64,000 nucleotides of DNA from Escarpia spicata (Eukaryota; Annelida; Polychaeta; Sabellida; Siboglinidae). Position numbers and translations under genes: made by a program. Below the pieces are notes generated by a model. That model searched no databases and was not told where the DNA came from. It saw nothing but the letters and a program-made list of their open reading frames with translations. The stretch covers positions 52,018,139 through 52,082,138 of the forward strand of contig OZ023218.1 of NCBI GenBank assembly GCA_963995525.1, given 5' to 3'. Positions 1-39,600 of this stretch are shown here, in pieces; within the stretch, counting starts at the first letter, position 1; every line of letters starts with the position of its first letter.

Positions 1-4724
<4,724 letters not shown>

Positions 4725-7578
4725 TCTGTTGACGTCACTCTCTCGTGCCCAAGTTTGATAAATTCTCGTTAATGTGTTCTTTTTGGTGAAATAACTGGGG
4801 TATATCACACATGTACATAATCTATGTGGGACTGTACAAAGTTAACTTTACTATATCGTGTACAAGCTATGTAGTTTTCCCTTGTGTCTCATGTTAAATG
4901 TACGTCGTGGCTAGGGTAATATTAGGGTTTTTTATGGCAACAATCTTGGAATCCAAAACGGGTGCTCCAATCTCTAATTGAAATCTTAGTGGCATAATTA
5001 GATTCCATGCCCACAAAAAGTGTTGGATTATATTGTTTTAATATTTTATGTGACCTAGATGATGGGCACACAGTCACGAACAAGCCTGCCACGCGGGATG
5101 GGCACACATTGTCACGAACCAAACAGGATGGGCACACATTGTCACGAACCAAACAGGATGGGCACACATTATGACGAACCAAGCAGGATGGGCACACATT
5201 ATGACGAACCAAGCAGGATGGGCACACATTATGACGAACCAAGCAGGATGGGCACACATTATGACGAACCAAGCAGGATGGGCACACATTATGACGAACC
5301 AAGCAGGATGGGCACACATTATGACGAACCAAGCAGGATGGGCGTAGGGCACACAGATTCATGAACAAACCTGCCACGCAGGATGTGTAAAACAGTGAAT
5401 GTAAATTACACATATTACTCTATATTCATATTTCAAATATCATCCAAAGTAGTGCAGGTGCTAGAACTGATATCTAGTGTTGGTGGTGTTGGTAATTGCT
5501 CCGACGAGAGTCGTGCCAGACGCTGTACGGACACCGGTGTACGCCTGGCAAAGGCAACAAGCGGCAGACGTTTCACTGACACGGATCACACAGTCGCACC
5601 ACCGTTCAACGTCACCGGTATAATAAATGCGGTACAGCCAATTTCAAAATGTCGTCCAACATAACTTTGATATCATTATTATAATATCAGGTTGATGAAT
5701 TTCCGCCGAGAGTTGTCGTGCATGCTCCATCATAACTGTGGTGACTAATTCTGCTGGCTAAACGAGAACTCCCTTATTTGTTATGTGCGTGGAACTACGG
5801 ACCATATTCAGGACAGTATGAGACGTAGTCATGCTGTTTTGAATTATTGAACTATATACATTGTATAAATATTGCAAAAGTATACATTATCCATATTTCA
5901 ATAATTAATATATTAATTACAACGCAACTATAATAACTACCAATATGTGGTTAACATCGGTGGTGATCGGGGACTCGGGCCCAAAACGATCAGTGGAAAT
6001 GAGAAAGCTCCTCCGTCAGATGAGCGATTGGTTTATTTGGCAGGAGATAACGTCTAAGAAGGTTGTCATTTTAAGAGACGTGCTGATGGTGACACAAAGC
6101 CAGACATGTCAGACACGTCACGGTGACGGTACTGTGGTATGGGACAATGGTGGGCACTGGGCATGCACCCAACTCCCGCACACGTATGAACGCATGCTGC
6201 CACGCGCGTCATTAGACATGCACATTTTGCACACATATTTCTTTCATTTCGTAAACCCCTGATGTTTATCATTCAATTTGCAATTGCTTGCTATAGTGGA
6301 AAGTAATTAAGAAGCTGAACAATGTGTTTGATTAATATGATTGTATTGATACTGTATAAGTGCGTACGTATGTGCGTGCGCGTGCGTGCATATATGTGCA
6401 TGCGTGCGTTTAGCTGTTCAACGTGTTTATTGTTGGAATTGGATTTGCTTCGAAAAATACGACATTATTTATGTCCTTTTTGCAAGGTCAAAGTTCTGTC
6501 GCATGCGAGTAATTCTGAACTTAAGTCCAGTTGAGCCTAATGGCAAATATACATAAATACGCATTGTGAACAGACGACAGTAGGCGCAACAAACCGGCCA
6601 GAAACAAATTATAAATAATGTATTTCTTATACATGTTAAAGTTCTCAGGATACATTGTCGCAAACACTCGATCCACACCGTGGCGGTGACGAATAAAAAC
6701 AGTTCGTCGTTTGTTATCTAAGTGCAAACAAAACCGACACAGCGCCGCCAGGCTAGGCTGTGTGACTGGTGGGAGATTCATGACCGTCTCAGTGCACAGC
6801 AAGTGCACTCGTATTGTGTGACTAACTCTCCTGTTGGCGTGACGTCCGCCATTAACATCATTGTGTTACACGTCAAGACTCGACCACTAGGAAAGGAGCA
6901 GACAAATAAGGCTCGTTGTTCCCATCGCAATCATTTGCAATGTTGTTATTGAAATGGCAACCCGAATAAATTGAGAGTTTAAAAAATCTGTAGAAGATGA
7001 CGTGTGTATTCATTATTGGTAGCAGCGCAGCCGTGGCGGGCGCTTAAAAACACCGACTGTGTGTATTTTTAATATTGCGTTGATGTCATTGACTCGTTAG
7101 TCTCACACTAACTACTTTTTATAATAGCATTTACTGATTAAATGTATATATTCTCCGCGATTTGCGCCGTTGCCTGGCCCCATCTCGTAGCTATTGACGG
7201 TTACGTGAATGTGTTTCACGCGACGTTATTGTAATTGTGTCCCTTTGTCGCCGTCGGTTCGATGATTTCCGTGATTGTGACACAACGCGACTCATGGAAT
7301 AGTTTCATGTACAACGGGTGCCTCATTGTACTCCTTAAATAGCCACTTGAAGACCTAAAGTAGTGTGGTATTTACGGGAAGTGACCTGCAAACAATGATG
7401 TTAATGTTGGCAAAGATCTACGTCATTCTTGCATTGTTCACTATTTCCGCTCGCCCGCACACTACTGTTTATTTTCCCACAAACCCATGCGCCACAAATG
7501 TAAGATGGTCAGTTTGATGAACCAGAACGAAGGTCATTACGAGTGAGGTCGCTGCTGCTACAGGATTGTTAAAGCAAC
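4725..7578. other. Intergenic spacer between 5'-nucleotidase copies A and B
   Basis: About 2.85 kb with a 30-bp minisatellite at 5059-5383 and no supportable gene. An AATAAA at 5622-5627 and another at 6965-6970 could end copy A transcripts, but both are far from the stop. The copy B promoter should lie in the last part; I see no convincing core element beyond AT-rich stretches. Confidence 0.6.
5059..5383. repeat. 30-bp minisatellite, about 9-10 units
   Basis: Unit resembles GATGGGCACACATTATGACG followed by AACCAAGCAG. The first units read TGTCACG instead of TATGACG, showing step-wise homogenisation. Because 30 is divisible by 3, both strands stay open across it. Confidence 0.95.
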
Positions 7579-29538
<21,960 letters not shown>

Positions 29539-30457
29539 TACACACGTGACACACGGCTGATACGGCACACACCCTTATTAACACGCAGACCCTATTGAAG
29601 AAATAGAAGATTGATTAGCTATACACAGCTGTATCTCTATTCTGTACTTACACAGGAATTATAAACTAACAACTAAAGACCTGCAGCACTATTTCTGAGC
29701 TTCCTCAGTCTGTGCTTGTTGGTAAAATTCTGTCTTTGATGTATTTAAGGTGTACTCAGTTTAAAAAAAATATTTTATATTTATTTCCTATGTTTAATGG
29801 TTAGCTTGGATTATTTAAATAAAGATAGCGTTTACCTAAACAAACACAGCATTCCAAAGAAACCAGGGTGCAACAAGGACTCAAATGTGTAGATGACAAC
29901 CCAGTTATCATACATATAGGAAAACATTTCAACACCCCCACTTTATCACAGAGATTTCTACCGATCCACATACTAGACAGGGTTCGCGACATCCACCTTC
30001 ATATAGCCAAAATTAGAAAAGCGAGCTTATATATTTTTGATATAACGTATCAACATAACGACCATCGCGGTCATAAAACATTAACATTTATAAACACAAG
30101 AACAAGCGTCACAAAGTTTGTTTTACTAAAACACTCACATAACAATTCACAGCGATGCATGCAGCAAATTAATGCCAGCAATGTATTCATATCAACATCA
30201 GTAGCTTTATACACGAGAAGATTTGTATCACACTGATCAGTACCATGTAACCAACCACAGTTTTACGTGTTATGAAAATAAAAAATATAATACAATATAC
30301 ATGTTTGCTAGATATTGCGGGGCGGCATCAAAGACAACAAGAACAAACCTTTGAAACCAGCCTTGTCACCAAAAAATAAAACGTGTGTCCGACATGTTTC
30401 CGTTCAAGAAAGGTTGTCAGTGTGAATGCAGCGCTGTCATTTTCCTTCTTATATGTC
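29539..30457. other. Convergent intergenic region between copy B and androglobin
   Basis: AT-rich, tail-to-tail 3' flanks of the two genes. An open frame at 29868-30236 resembles no protein I know and has no supporting motif. An AATAAA at 30281-30286 on the + strand is a second candidate end for copy B. Confidence 0.5.
29818..29823 (+). promoter_or_regulatory. Possible polyadenylation signal of copy B
   Basis: AATAAA about 280 bp after the copy B stop, in an AT-rich stretch. Placement fits a short 3' UTR; no cDNA evidence. Confidence 0.45.
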
Positions 30458-30652
30458 CTACTTTTTCTTGGCACTTTTTGCTTTGGGGCTCTTCTTTCCC
30501 TTGGGTGAAGGTGCGTTGCGTTCTTGTTCCGCTCGCAAGGCTGCGTCCGCCTCCGCTAGCTCGTCATGCTGGCGCTGCTCCTCCGCCTCGAGGCGTTGTC
30601 GCAGCGCTTCGCGGGGCTCGTTGACTTCGGCTCGCAGTGCGTCGAGAGTGGC
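30458..30652 (-). CDS. ADGB: Androglobin last exon
   Basis: 195 nt, acceptor CTCTCCTAG, stop TAG at 30458-30460. Continues the coiled coil (ATLDALRAEVNEPREALRQR, LEAEEQRQHDELAEADAALR) and ends in the basic tail SPKGKKSPKAKSAKKK. Confidence 0.83.
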   Translation of the reverse strand, partial: ATLDALRAEVNEPREALRQRLEAEEQRQHDELAEADAALRAEQERNAPSPKGKKSPKAKSAKKK

Positions 30653-33600
30653 CTAGGAGAGGGGAGACAAGTGGGTGGGGTTAGGGAAGACGCTACGAGT
30701 GTACATGCAAGTGATGTCGTGCTAGATGGGAAACACGGATGAATACAAGTCTACGTTACGTGGGCGTGGTTCATCAGATCCTAGCTAACAGACGTGCACG
30801 CACGTACGCGCAAGCATTCACACGAACGCACGTAGGCACACGCACAGCACACACACACATGCGTGTAAACGCACGTCATGTAAATCTAAGAAATACTTGG
30901 ACTACTGGGCAAGACAAAAGAAACAAACGCATGTAAGATATGGGATCGGGAGAATGAAGGACACAAACCTATGTTGCTAATAACTAAAACTATTGAATTT
31001 TATCAAAAACAGAACATTCGCAAGGAAGTTTAAAACACATGCAGTAACCGACTTGAACAAAACACGGATGGGACAAATATAATTGAACATTTGCTGAACT
31101 CATTATAATTATATAGCCACTTTTGCCATATTTCTGACCAATTTTTCACATACGATTCTCACTAAAACAACTTTGACCTTTGTAGCAAAGAACAACATTT
31201 GATGTCAGAAGACATACAACGTAATGTCCGATATGTTTACACGTGGATCAAGCATTTAGTTAAATTGACGGACTTTGTTGCTAGGCAACAGGTCACAGGA
31301 CTGATATATCCAGCAACATCACCGACTACACAGATACAGCATTATCAACAACAAACCTTACTGCCGTACTAAGCTGAACAACTACAAGACAGGTCTAACT
31401 AGCGACAACCAGAGAGGCAACAACGAGAGGGAGCCCCGTATATGCAACTAAGCGTCATGCTCGGGGTCATTCGCCTCTACAGGGAGGGCGGGAGAGAGGG
31501 AAGCATCGCTGGGAGGAGGGGAGTGCAGGGGGCTGGCGACAGGAGTGGGACTACAGGAGGGTTCATGATGGCTAAGATCACCCAGAGTTAGAGGGAGAAG
31601 CATCCGTCGGTAGACCTCGCGTACGATCACGACGGCGCTACGGCCGCAGTCCATGCTTCTCTGTAGGCAACACAGCAGTACAGTCACAGTACAGTCACAG
31701 TACACGGGTGTGTGGACATAGAAAGCAACAAGCACATTTATGCATATCTGTATGGTTATGTATGTACACATGTGTTTATGTACGTATACTTAATGATGTA
31801 CATTGTGGACATACTTACATTACATACACCAAACACACATCAAGTTGGCATACAATATTGAAAGGCAGGAAAGATGTTTACCAAAGCAGAAAATAGATTT
31901 TGCACATCAAGAAGCAGAACACAAGTTGTTGCTGCACCGAGTATACCACAGCTGACTGGATGAGTTTCTACATACCTTAGTCGAGTCATAACTAATCATA
32001 ATATAAATCATCATTTGTATGCTGACGACACACAGGTGTATATATCACTTTCATCAACTGACACACAGACATCTCTGTCAACTTTAAATGACTGTCTCAC
32101 TGACATCTTGCTGTGGATGGAAGCAAGTAAATTGAAACTAAATCCAGATAAAACTGATTTAAATATTATTCGCACAAAACAACAACGAAACAAGGTTGTT
32201 AACTACATTCCAGTTAAATTGCTTGGTAATCACCATCAGATACTGTTCGTAATCTAGGTGTTATCTTTGACAGTGATTTCAGCATTAAGCAGAACATTTC
32301 TCATGTATGTAAATCTTGTTTCTACCATATACGTGATTTCTGCCGAATTCGGCGTCATTTGTCTTTATCTACTGCTAAAACAATATCAGTATCTCTAAAT
32401 AGCAGTCGCCTTGACTACTGCAACTCAATCCTAAATCATATTGGTAAAAAGGATTTAGCTAAACTACAACATGTACAGAATTGTTTAGCACGTGTAGTAC
32501 TAAAAGCACCTCGTTTCTCACCCTCTCTGCCCTTACTTAGATAGTTACATTGGCTTGCACTTACATATTGAATACAATTCAAATTAGCCACTATCACATA
32601 TCGTACCTTTTCTACTCAACACCCATCCTATTTGTTTAGTCTCCTTCGTTTTTTAGATATCCCCAGGAATCTCAGATCATCTGTTTCACAACGATTTTTT
32701 GTTCCGAAAACCAAGCTTAATATTGGCAAACGTGCTTTTTCTGTAGCTGCACCCAAAATCTGGAATCAAATCCCTATCGCTTTAAAATCATCTCAGACTA
32801 TAAATACCTTCTGTAAAAAACTAGACTTATTTATTTGAAATTGCATTCCCACTCTAACCTTTGGCGGTCCCTTGCTCTAATGACGACTCTTGCTTGTTCC
32901 TGTTAACGATTTTGCCCAATGATTCTTGTTTGTTGCGCCTCTGAGCTGAGATTCCTGGGGATTTAGGCGCTACAGAAGTCTGTCATTATTATTAATTCTT
33001 TCCTTCTGTTGACTTTCAAGAGACTTGTCTGTTTCTAGATTTACAAGAACCCTGTGACATGTGCAACCACGTTAACGTGACGCACGTAACACCATGTGAA
33101 GCCACATGACACAACGTCGTCATACTATGTTATAACTGGTTTGCAATGTTTAAGCCACTGAAACATGTATTGGTGTCAGAACTGGACATGATGTCCCACG
33201 TGACTTCATTAACCTCACCTGCATGTCCTCAAACAGCTCGAGCTGTCGTATCTTAAGTTTGTTGCGTTCTATGCGCTCCGTGTCGCGTCGTTTCTCCACA
33301 TGTTCGCGGTAGAGCCGGAACTCTTGGATCTCTCTCTGTTTCTCCTCCAGTTGTCTTTGGAGCTCCTCCAGGTCCAGCAGCCGTGGCTCACCCGATGGCT
33401 CACTGCAGCAGACAAACAGTGACAGATGCAACCATTATATATATATACATATATATGGTGTACCATCATGTTTTGGTGGAGGTAAATATAATGGTAAAGC
33501 TTGTTACACCATAATCTATCATGATATATCATGGTGGACCTTGGCATATTTTCATAAGGGCAGGGGTTTACCTAGATGTTTGTGTTCAGGGGTCCACGGG

Positions 33601-36600
33601 ACACCCAACCTTCTTTTGAGGGGGTCCCAAGCCTGTAGCGAGGGTCCCACTTAATAGGCTCTTTTAATTGTATGTATTGTTTTTTAAATATCACATCTTA
33701 TACAACCCATGAAAACTCGGTTATTATTATTAGTTTGACACTAACAAGAACTTGCCTTGTTACAATACACTGTTTTATTTGTTGAAGTTTTCCCTTGATA
33801 ATCGATGTAGTTTCGAAAGTTAGAGCAGCCTCCCTCACTTATGTTAGATGCCATGGCTGGCATGTAAATGTCACATTGGGAGATCTCCTAAGGCTAACCT
33901 AAGGATATCGAGGACGCCACGACTCACTTTGGAAGGCTCCTGTTTCGGTGGCGGTAAACTAGACCGTGATTGGAATAGCCAATAGGCAGCAGATGGAACA
34001 GCGCCTTACTTTGTGGTCACTTAACTGTGACGATGTGTAGAATCCGGGCCCACCCCTAATTTCAAACCGTCAACAGAACATGGTGGACACAATCAACACA
34101 AGATTTTCCTTGGCTAGTCCCTCTGACCGCTAGGCGGTGTAGCTGTCAAGCACTCTGATCTGGACTCCCATCCCGGGGCAGATCATGCCAGTCGCTCGTC
34201 TGGGACGCAATGATTATTTTGCACACGTCTGGGTACTGTTTTTATGCATATAGGACGCAGGATCTTGCGTCCTGTAAACCCCTGTAAGGGTGTTGCTGTG
34301 AAATTATAGGGTAGTTAAAGGTGAGTGGAAAGTATTTTATTCTAGAAAGGGACTTTTGATAGGCACAGAGTTTGTGAGTTTTTGATGTTTCCGTACTATT
34401 GGCCCAAGTCGAGCCAGTGATTGCTAGTCCTTATAGTTACACTATGCTGATTGGTTAGAATTAGCATTATTACATCAGTTTGCAATGCTCTGTCAGGTTT
34501 CTACAATAACACAATACAGCTACATTCACTCTATTCATTTTGCGATGTTAGTGGCTACCATCACCTGAAAGTGTTTTTATGTACTAATAAAAAAATAAAA
34601 TAAAACCTTATCATGTCTAATGGGGCATTTTATCAAACCTTATCGCATGTACTTAGAATGTTTGAATAACGGCTCCACTGACATTTAGATGCTACTGTTA
34701 AACTTCTCCAAATGCACACACAACTCACCGGATGAACGGCGTGAGGTCAATGTCCTGCAGAACCTGCTTGGGCAGCAGGGGGTTGGGGTTCTCCAGTGTC
34801 AACACGGGCTCGGCGTCGTCCAGCGCGGGTAACGTCAGGTCATCACCCGGCTGCAGGTTGTCAACATCCACCAACTTCTCTTCTTCACTCTTTGTGATGT
34901 CACTCTTGGAGGCATCACTCTTGCCTGCCTCCTCATCATCTGTCTGTACCTGAGGGAGACAGTGACAAGGTGTCTACAGAGATCTTAGACACCACCTGTC
35001 TGTACCTGAGGGAGAGAGTGACAAGGTGTCTACAGTGATCTTAGACACCACCTGTCTGTACCTGAGGGAGACAGTGACAAGGTGTCTACAAAGATCTTAG
35101 ACACCATCTGTCTGTACCTGAGGGAGACAGTGACAAGGTGTCTACAAAGATCTTAGACACCATCTGTCTGTACCCAAGGGAGGCAGTGACAAGGTGTCTA
35201 CAAAGATCTTAGACACCATCTGTCTGTACCCGAGGGAGACAGTGACAAGGTGTCTACAAAGATCTTAGACACCATCTGTCTGTACCCGAGGGAGACAGTG
35301 ACAAGGTGTCTACAAAGATCTTAGACACCATCTGTCTGTACCCGAGGGAGACAGTGACAAGGTGTCTACAAAGATCTTAGACACCATCTGTCTGTACCCG
35401 AGGGAGACAGTGACAAGGTGTCTACAGAGATCTTAAACACCATCTCTCTGTACCTGAGGGAGACAGTGACAAAGTGTCTACAGAGATCTTAGACACCATC
35501 TGTCTGTACCTGAGGGAGACAGTGACAAGGTGTCTACAAAGATCTTAGACACCACCTGTCTGTACCTGAGGGAGACAGTGACAAGGTGTCTACAGAGATC
35601 TTAAACACCATCTCTCTGTACCTGAGGGAGACAGTGACAAAGTGTCTACAGAGATCTTAGACACCATCTGTCTGTACCCGAGGGAGACAGTGAGAAGGTG
35701 TCTACAAAGATCTTAGACACCATCTGTCTGTACCTGAGGGAGACAGTGAGAAGGTGTCTACAAAGATCTTAGACACCACCTGTCTGTACCTGAGGGAGAC
35801 AGTGAAAAGGTGTCTACAAAAATCTTAGACACCATCTGTCTGTACCTGAGGGAGACAGTGACAAGGTGTCTACAAAGATCTTAGACACCATCTCTCTGTA
35901 CCTGAGGGAGACAGTGACAAGGTGTCTACAAAGATCTTAGACACCACCTGTCTGTACCTGAGGGAGACAGTGACAAGGTGTCTACAAAGACCTTAGACAC
36001 CATCTGTCTGTACCTGAGGGAGACAGTGAGAAGGTGTCTACAAAGATCTTAGACACCATCTGTCTGTACCTGAGGGAGACAGTGACAAGGTGTCTACAAA
36101 GACCTTAGACACCATCTGTCTGTACCTGAGGGAGACAGTGAGAAGGTGTCTACAAAGATCTTAGACACCATCTGTCTGTACCTGAGGGAGACAGTGACAA
36201 GGTGTCTACAAAGATCTTAGACTGGTCAAACATTGTGAAAAGATATGAAAATGAAATGAGTTACTGAAATCTATGAACACGTCATGAGCTACTGCACCAA
36301 GACTGATTTGAGTTTGGGCCAACAATGAAGCTGAAGATTCAACTGGCTGATTTTGGGATAACTTCTGTTAAGGAATAACTATATAAACTACCAATTTTTT
36401 AAATATATTTAATGGAGAACGTTTTCAAAATATGCTTATGACGCAGCAGCAGAGTACTTTATGGTGAACACGTGGATTCTCAAGCTTTTAGAGTGTGATT
36501 TCTCATAACTTTTCTCTAAGTACTAAGTCAAAACTGATATCGCTTTGTACATATTTAAGGAGATACCATTATTGTTACTTGGTCTCCTTTTTGACATCGT

Positions 36601-39600
36601 AGTCTACTAATAACTAGTAACTAGTAACTAGTAACTAGTAACTAGTAAACGATGTACTGTCCAACTATGTAATGGAGTGTCACGTAGAGGAATTCTCACA
36701 AAATACATGCCTAATATGGGAACAATATACAAATATTTTAACAAAATAATTGCTGAAGTTACTGAGCCAACAAATCTACAGTGTTATAACATGTAGCACC
36801 ATCTGCTGACACTAACTGATTTTGCCCTATATAAAATAAATAATCATTAATATTATTACTGTATCACCTTGACAAGGTGGGTGCTGAGGTACTGTAGCCG
36901 AGACTGCATCGCTTTGGCCGCCCTGCCAGGCTCCGCATCCTCCCATGCCTTCTTCATCGCGCGGATCTCATCAATCCGCTCCGTGTCCTTCTTCACCTCA
37001 ATCTCCTCCTGCAGCACGAGGCAGAGTCACAACCTCAAGGGTAAACAGTGCATCAGAGCACTGAGCATTCCCCACTGTGGCATAGTGCCCAGTATTGGGC
37101 TTACCACAATATTTAGAAAGAAAGAAGCAGATAAGGAGAAGTGTAGGAGGGGAAAATAATCTGCAGCTCAGTCACCTTCAGGCCAACTCTACATTTGCCC
37201 AACCTGCTCCAGAGCCTACAAATCCAATCAGCTACAACCATCAGAAAGCTTGCCGTCGTCTCCAGGGACAGACTTCTCTGTACTGATCTTTGCAAGCGAA
37301 AAGTCTGCCATCAATCATCTAGAACCTCTAACTGTAATCCAGCTAGCCAGTGTGTGTGTGTGTGTGTGTGTGTGCATGTGGGCGTGCGTGTGTGCGTACA
37401 TGTGTGTTCTTGTTGCACTGCAGGCTCCAAACAATGACGGATTAATCTACAACCTATTGGAAGAAAAGTCAGGTCTTTATTTTTGTGAAATTCCCCATTG
37501 GCAAACATGTGGACAAGACTGTGACAAACATATGGATATGACCATAGGAAACACAACTTTTGTGGACATGACCATGGCAAACATGTGGACATATGACCAC
37601 AGCAAACATGACTTTTGTGGTGATAACTATAAAAAACAAATGGTCATGACCATAACAGACACATCATTACAGACACATTATGCTGTGACTCACCGCACTG
37701 GTGGCATCACTGACCACCCTCAGCACCCAGCTGGGCTTGCTGAGGTCAAAGTGTTGGGAGGGAGGACGGGAGGATAACTTGGCGTCCTTCTCTTTGTCTG
37801 CCTTCCCTCCCGCCTTCTTCCCTCCCTTCTCCTTGATCTTGGAGCCCGTGTCCTTCGAGGGAACAGCCTTGGGCTGGGGACTGTTGGTAGTGTCCTTGCT
37901 CAGCACTGCAATACAGTCACACAACTATTACTCACTGTACTTAACATCTGTACTTATTGTACTTGCACCCTGCACTGGCACATTGTGCTTGCACCCTGAG
38001 CTCGCAACCTGAGCTCGCAACCTGCACTCGCACTCTTCACATGCATCCTGCGCCTGCTCCCTGTGCCTGCACAATGCACTTGCACCCTGTACCTGCACCC
38101 TGTACCTGCACTCTGCACTTGCACCCTGTACCTGCACCCTGTACTTGCACCCTGCACTGGCACATTGTGCTTGTACCCTGCGCTCGCACTCTTCACATGC
38201 ATCCTGCACCTGCACCCTGTACTGCACCCTGTACCTGCACCCTGTATCTGCACCCTGTACCTGCATCCTGTACCTGCACCCTGTACCAGCACCCTGCACC
38301 CTGTACCTGCACCCTCTACTTGCACCCTGTACCTGTACCCTCTACCTGTACCCTGTACCTGCACCCGCACCCTGTACTTGCACCCTGTACCTACACCCTG
38401 TACTTGTAGCTTGTACCTGCACACTGTACTTACACCCTGTACCTGCATCCTGTACTTGCACCTTGTACCAGCACCCTGTACTTGCACCCTGTACCTGCAC
38501 CCTGTACCTGCATCATGTACTTGCACCCTGTACCTGCATCATGTACTTGCACCCTGTACCAGCACCCTGTACCAGCACCCTCTACCTGCACCCTGTACCT
38601 GCACCCTGTACCTGCACCCTGTACCTGCACCCTGTACCTGCCCCCTGTACCTGCACCCTGTACCTGTACCCTCTACCTGCACCCTCTACCTGTACCCTGT
38701 ACCTGCACCCTATACTTGCACACTGTACTTACACCCTGTACCTGCATCCTGTACCAGCACCCTGTACCAGCACCCTGTACTTGCACCCTGTACCTGCACC
38801 CTGTACCTGCACCCTGTACTTGCACCCTCTACTTGTAGCCTGTACCTGCACACTGTACTTACACCCTGTGCTCGCAGTCTTCACATGCATCCTGCGCCTG
38901 CTCCCTGTGCCTGCACAATGCACTTGCACCCTGTACCTGCACCCTGTACCTGCACCCTGTACCTGCACTTGCACCCTGTACCAGCACCCTGTACTTGCAC
39001 CCTTTACCAGCACCCTGTACCTGCACCCTGTACCTGCACCCTGTACTTGCACCCTGTACTTGCACCCTGTACCTACACCCTGTACTTGCACCCTTTACCA
39101 GCACCCTGTACCTGCACCCTGTACCTGCACCCTGTACTTGCACCCTGTACTTGCACCCTGTACCTACATCCTGTACTTGCACCCTGTACCTGCACCCTGT
39201 ACTTGCACCCTGTACATGCACCCTGCACTTGCACCCTGTACCTGCACCCTCTACTTGTACTCTGCGCTCGCACCCTGTACTTGCATGCTATATTTGTACC
39301 CTATACTTGTACCCAGTATTTGCATGCTATACTTGTAGCCATCATGTTGGCCTGTGGGCCTACTTGCACCCTGTACTTGCAAGCTATACTTGTAGGCATC
39401 ATGTTAGCCTGTGTGCCTACTTGCACCCTATGTTTGCAAGCTATACTTGTAGCCACCATGTTGGCCTGTGGGCCTACCTGCACCCTATACTTGCAAGCTA
39501 TACTTGTAGCCACCATGTTGGCCTGTGGGTCTACTTGCACACTGTACTTGCAAGCTATACTTGTAGCCATCATATTGCCCTGTTTCCCTACTTGCAAGCT

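Noticed and set aside
5059..5383. CRISPR-like regular array
   Set aside because: Units are tandem without unique spacers, and the genome is eukaryotic; minisatellite.
29868..30236. 122-codon frame in the convergent spacer
   Set aside because: No recognisable family, AT-rich, and overlapped by an open frame on the other strand.
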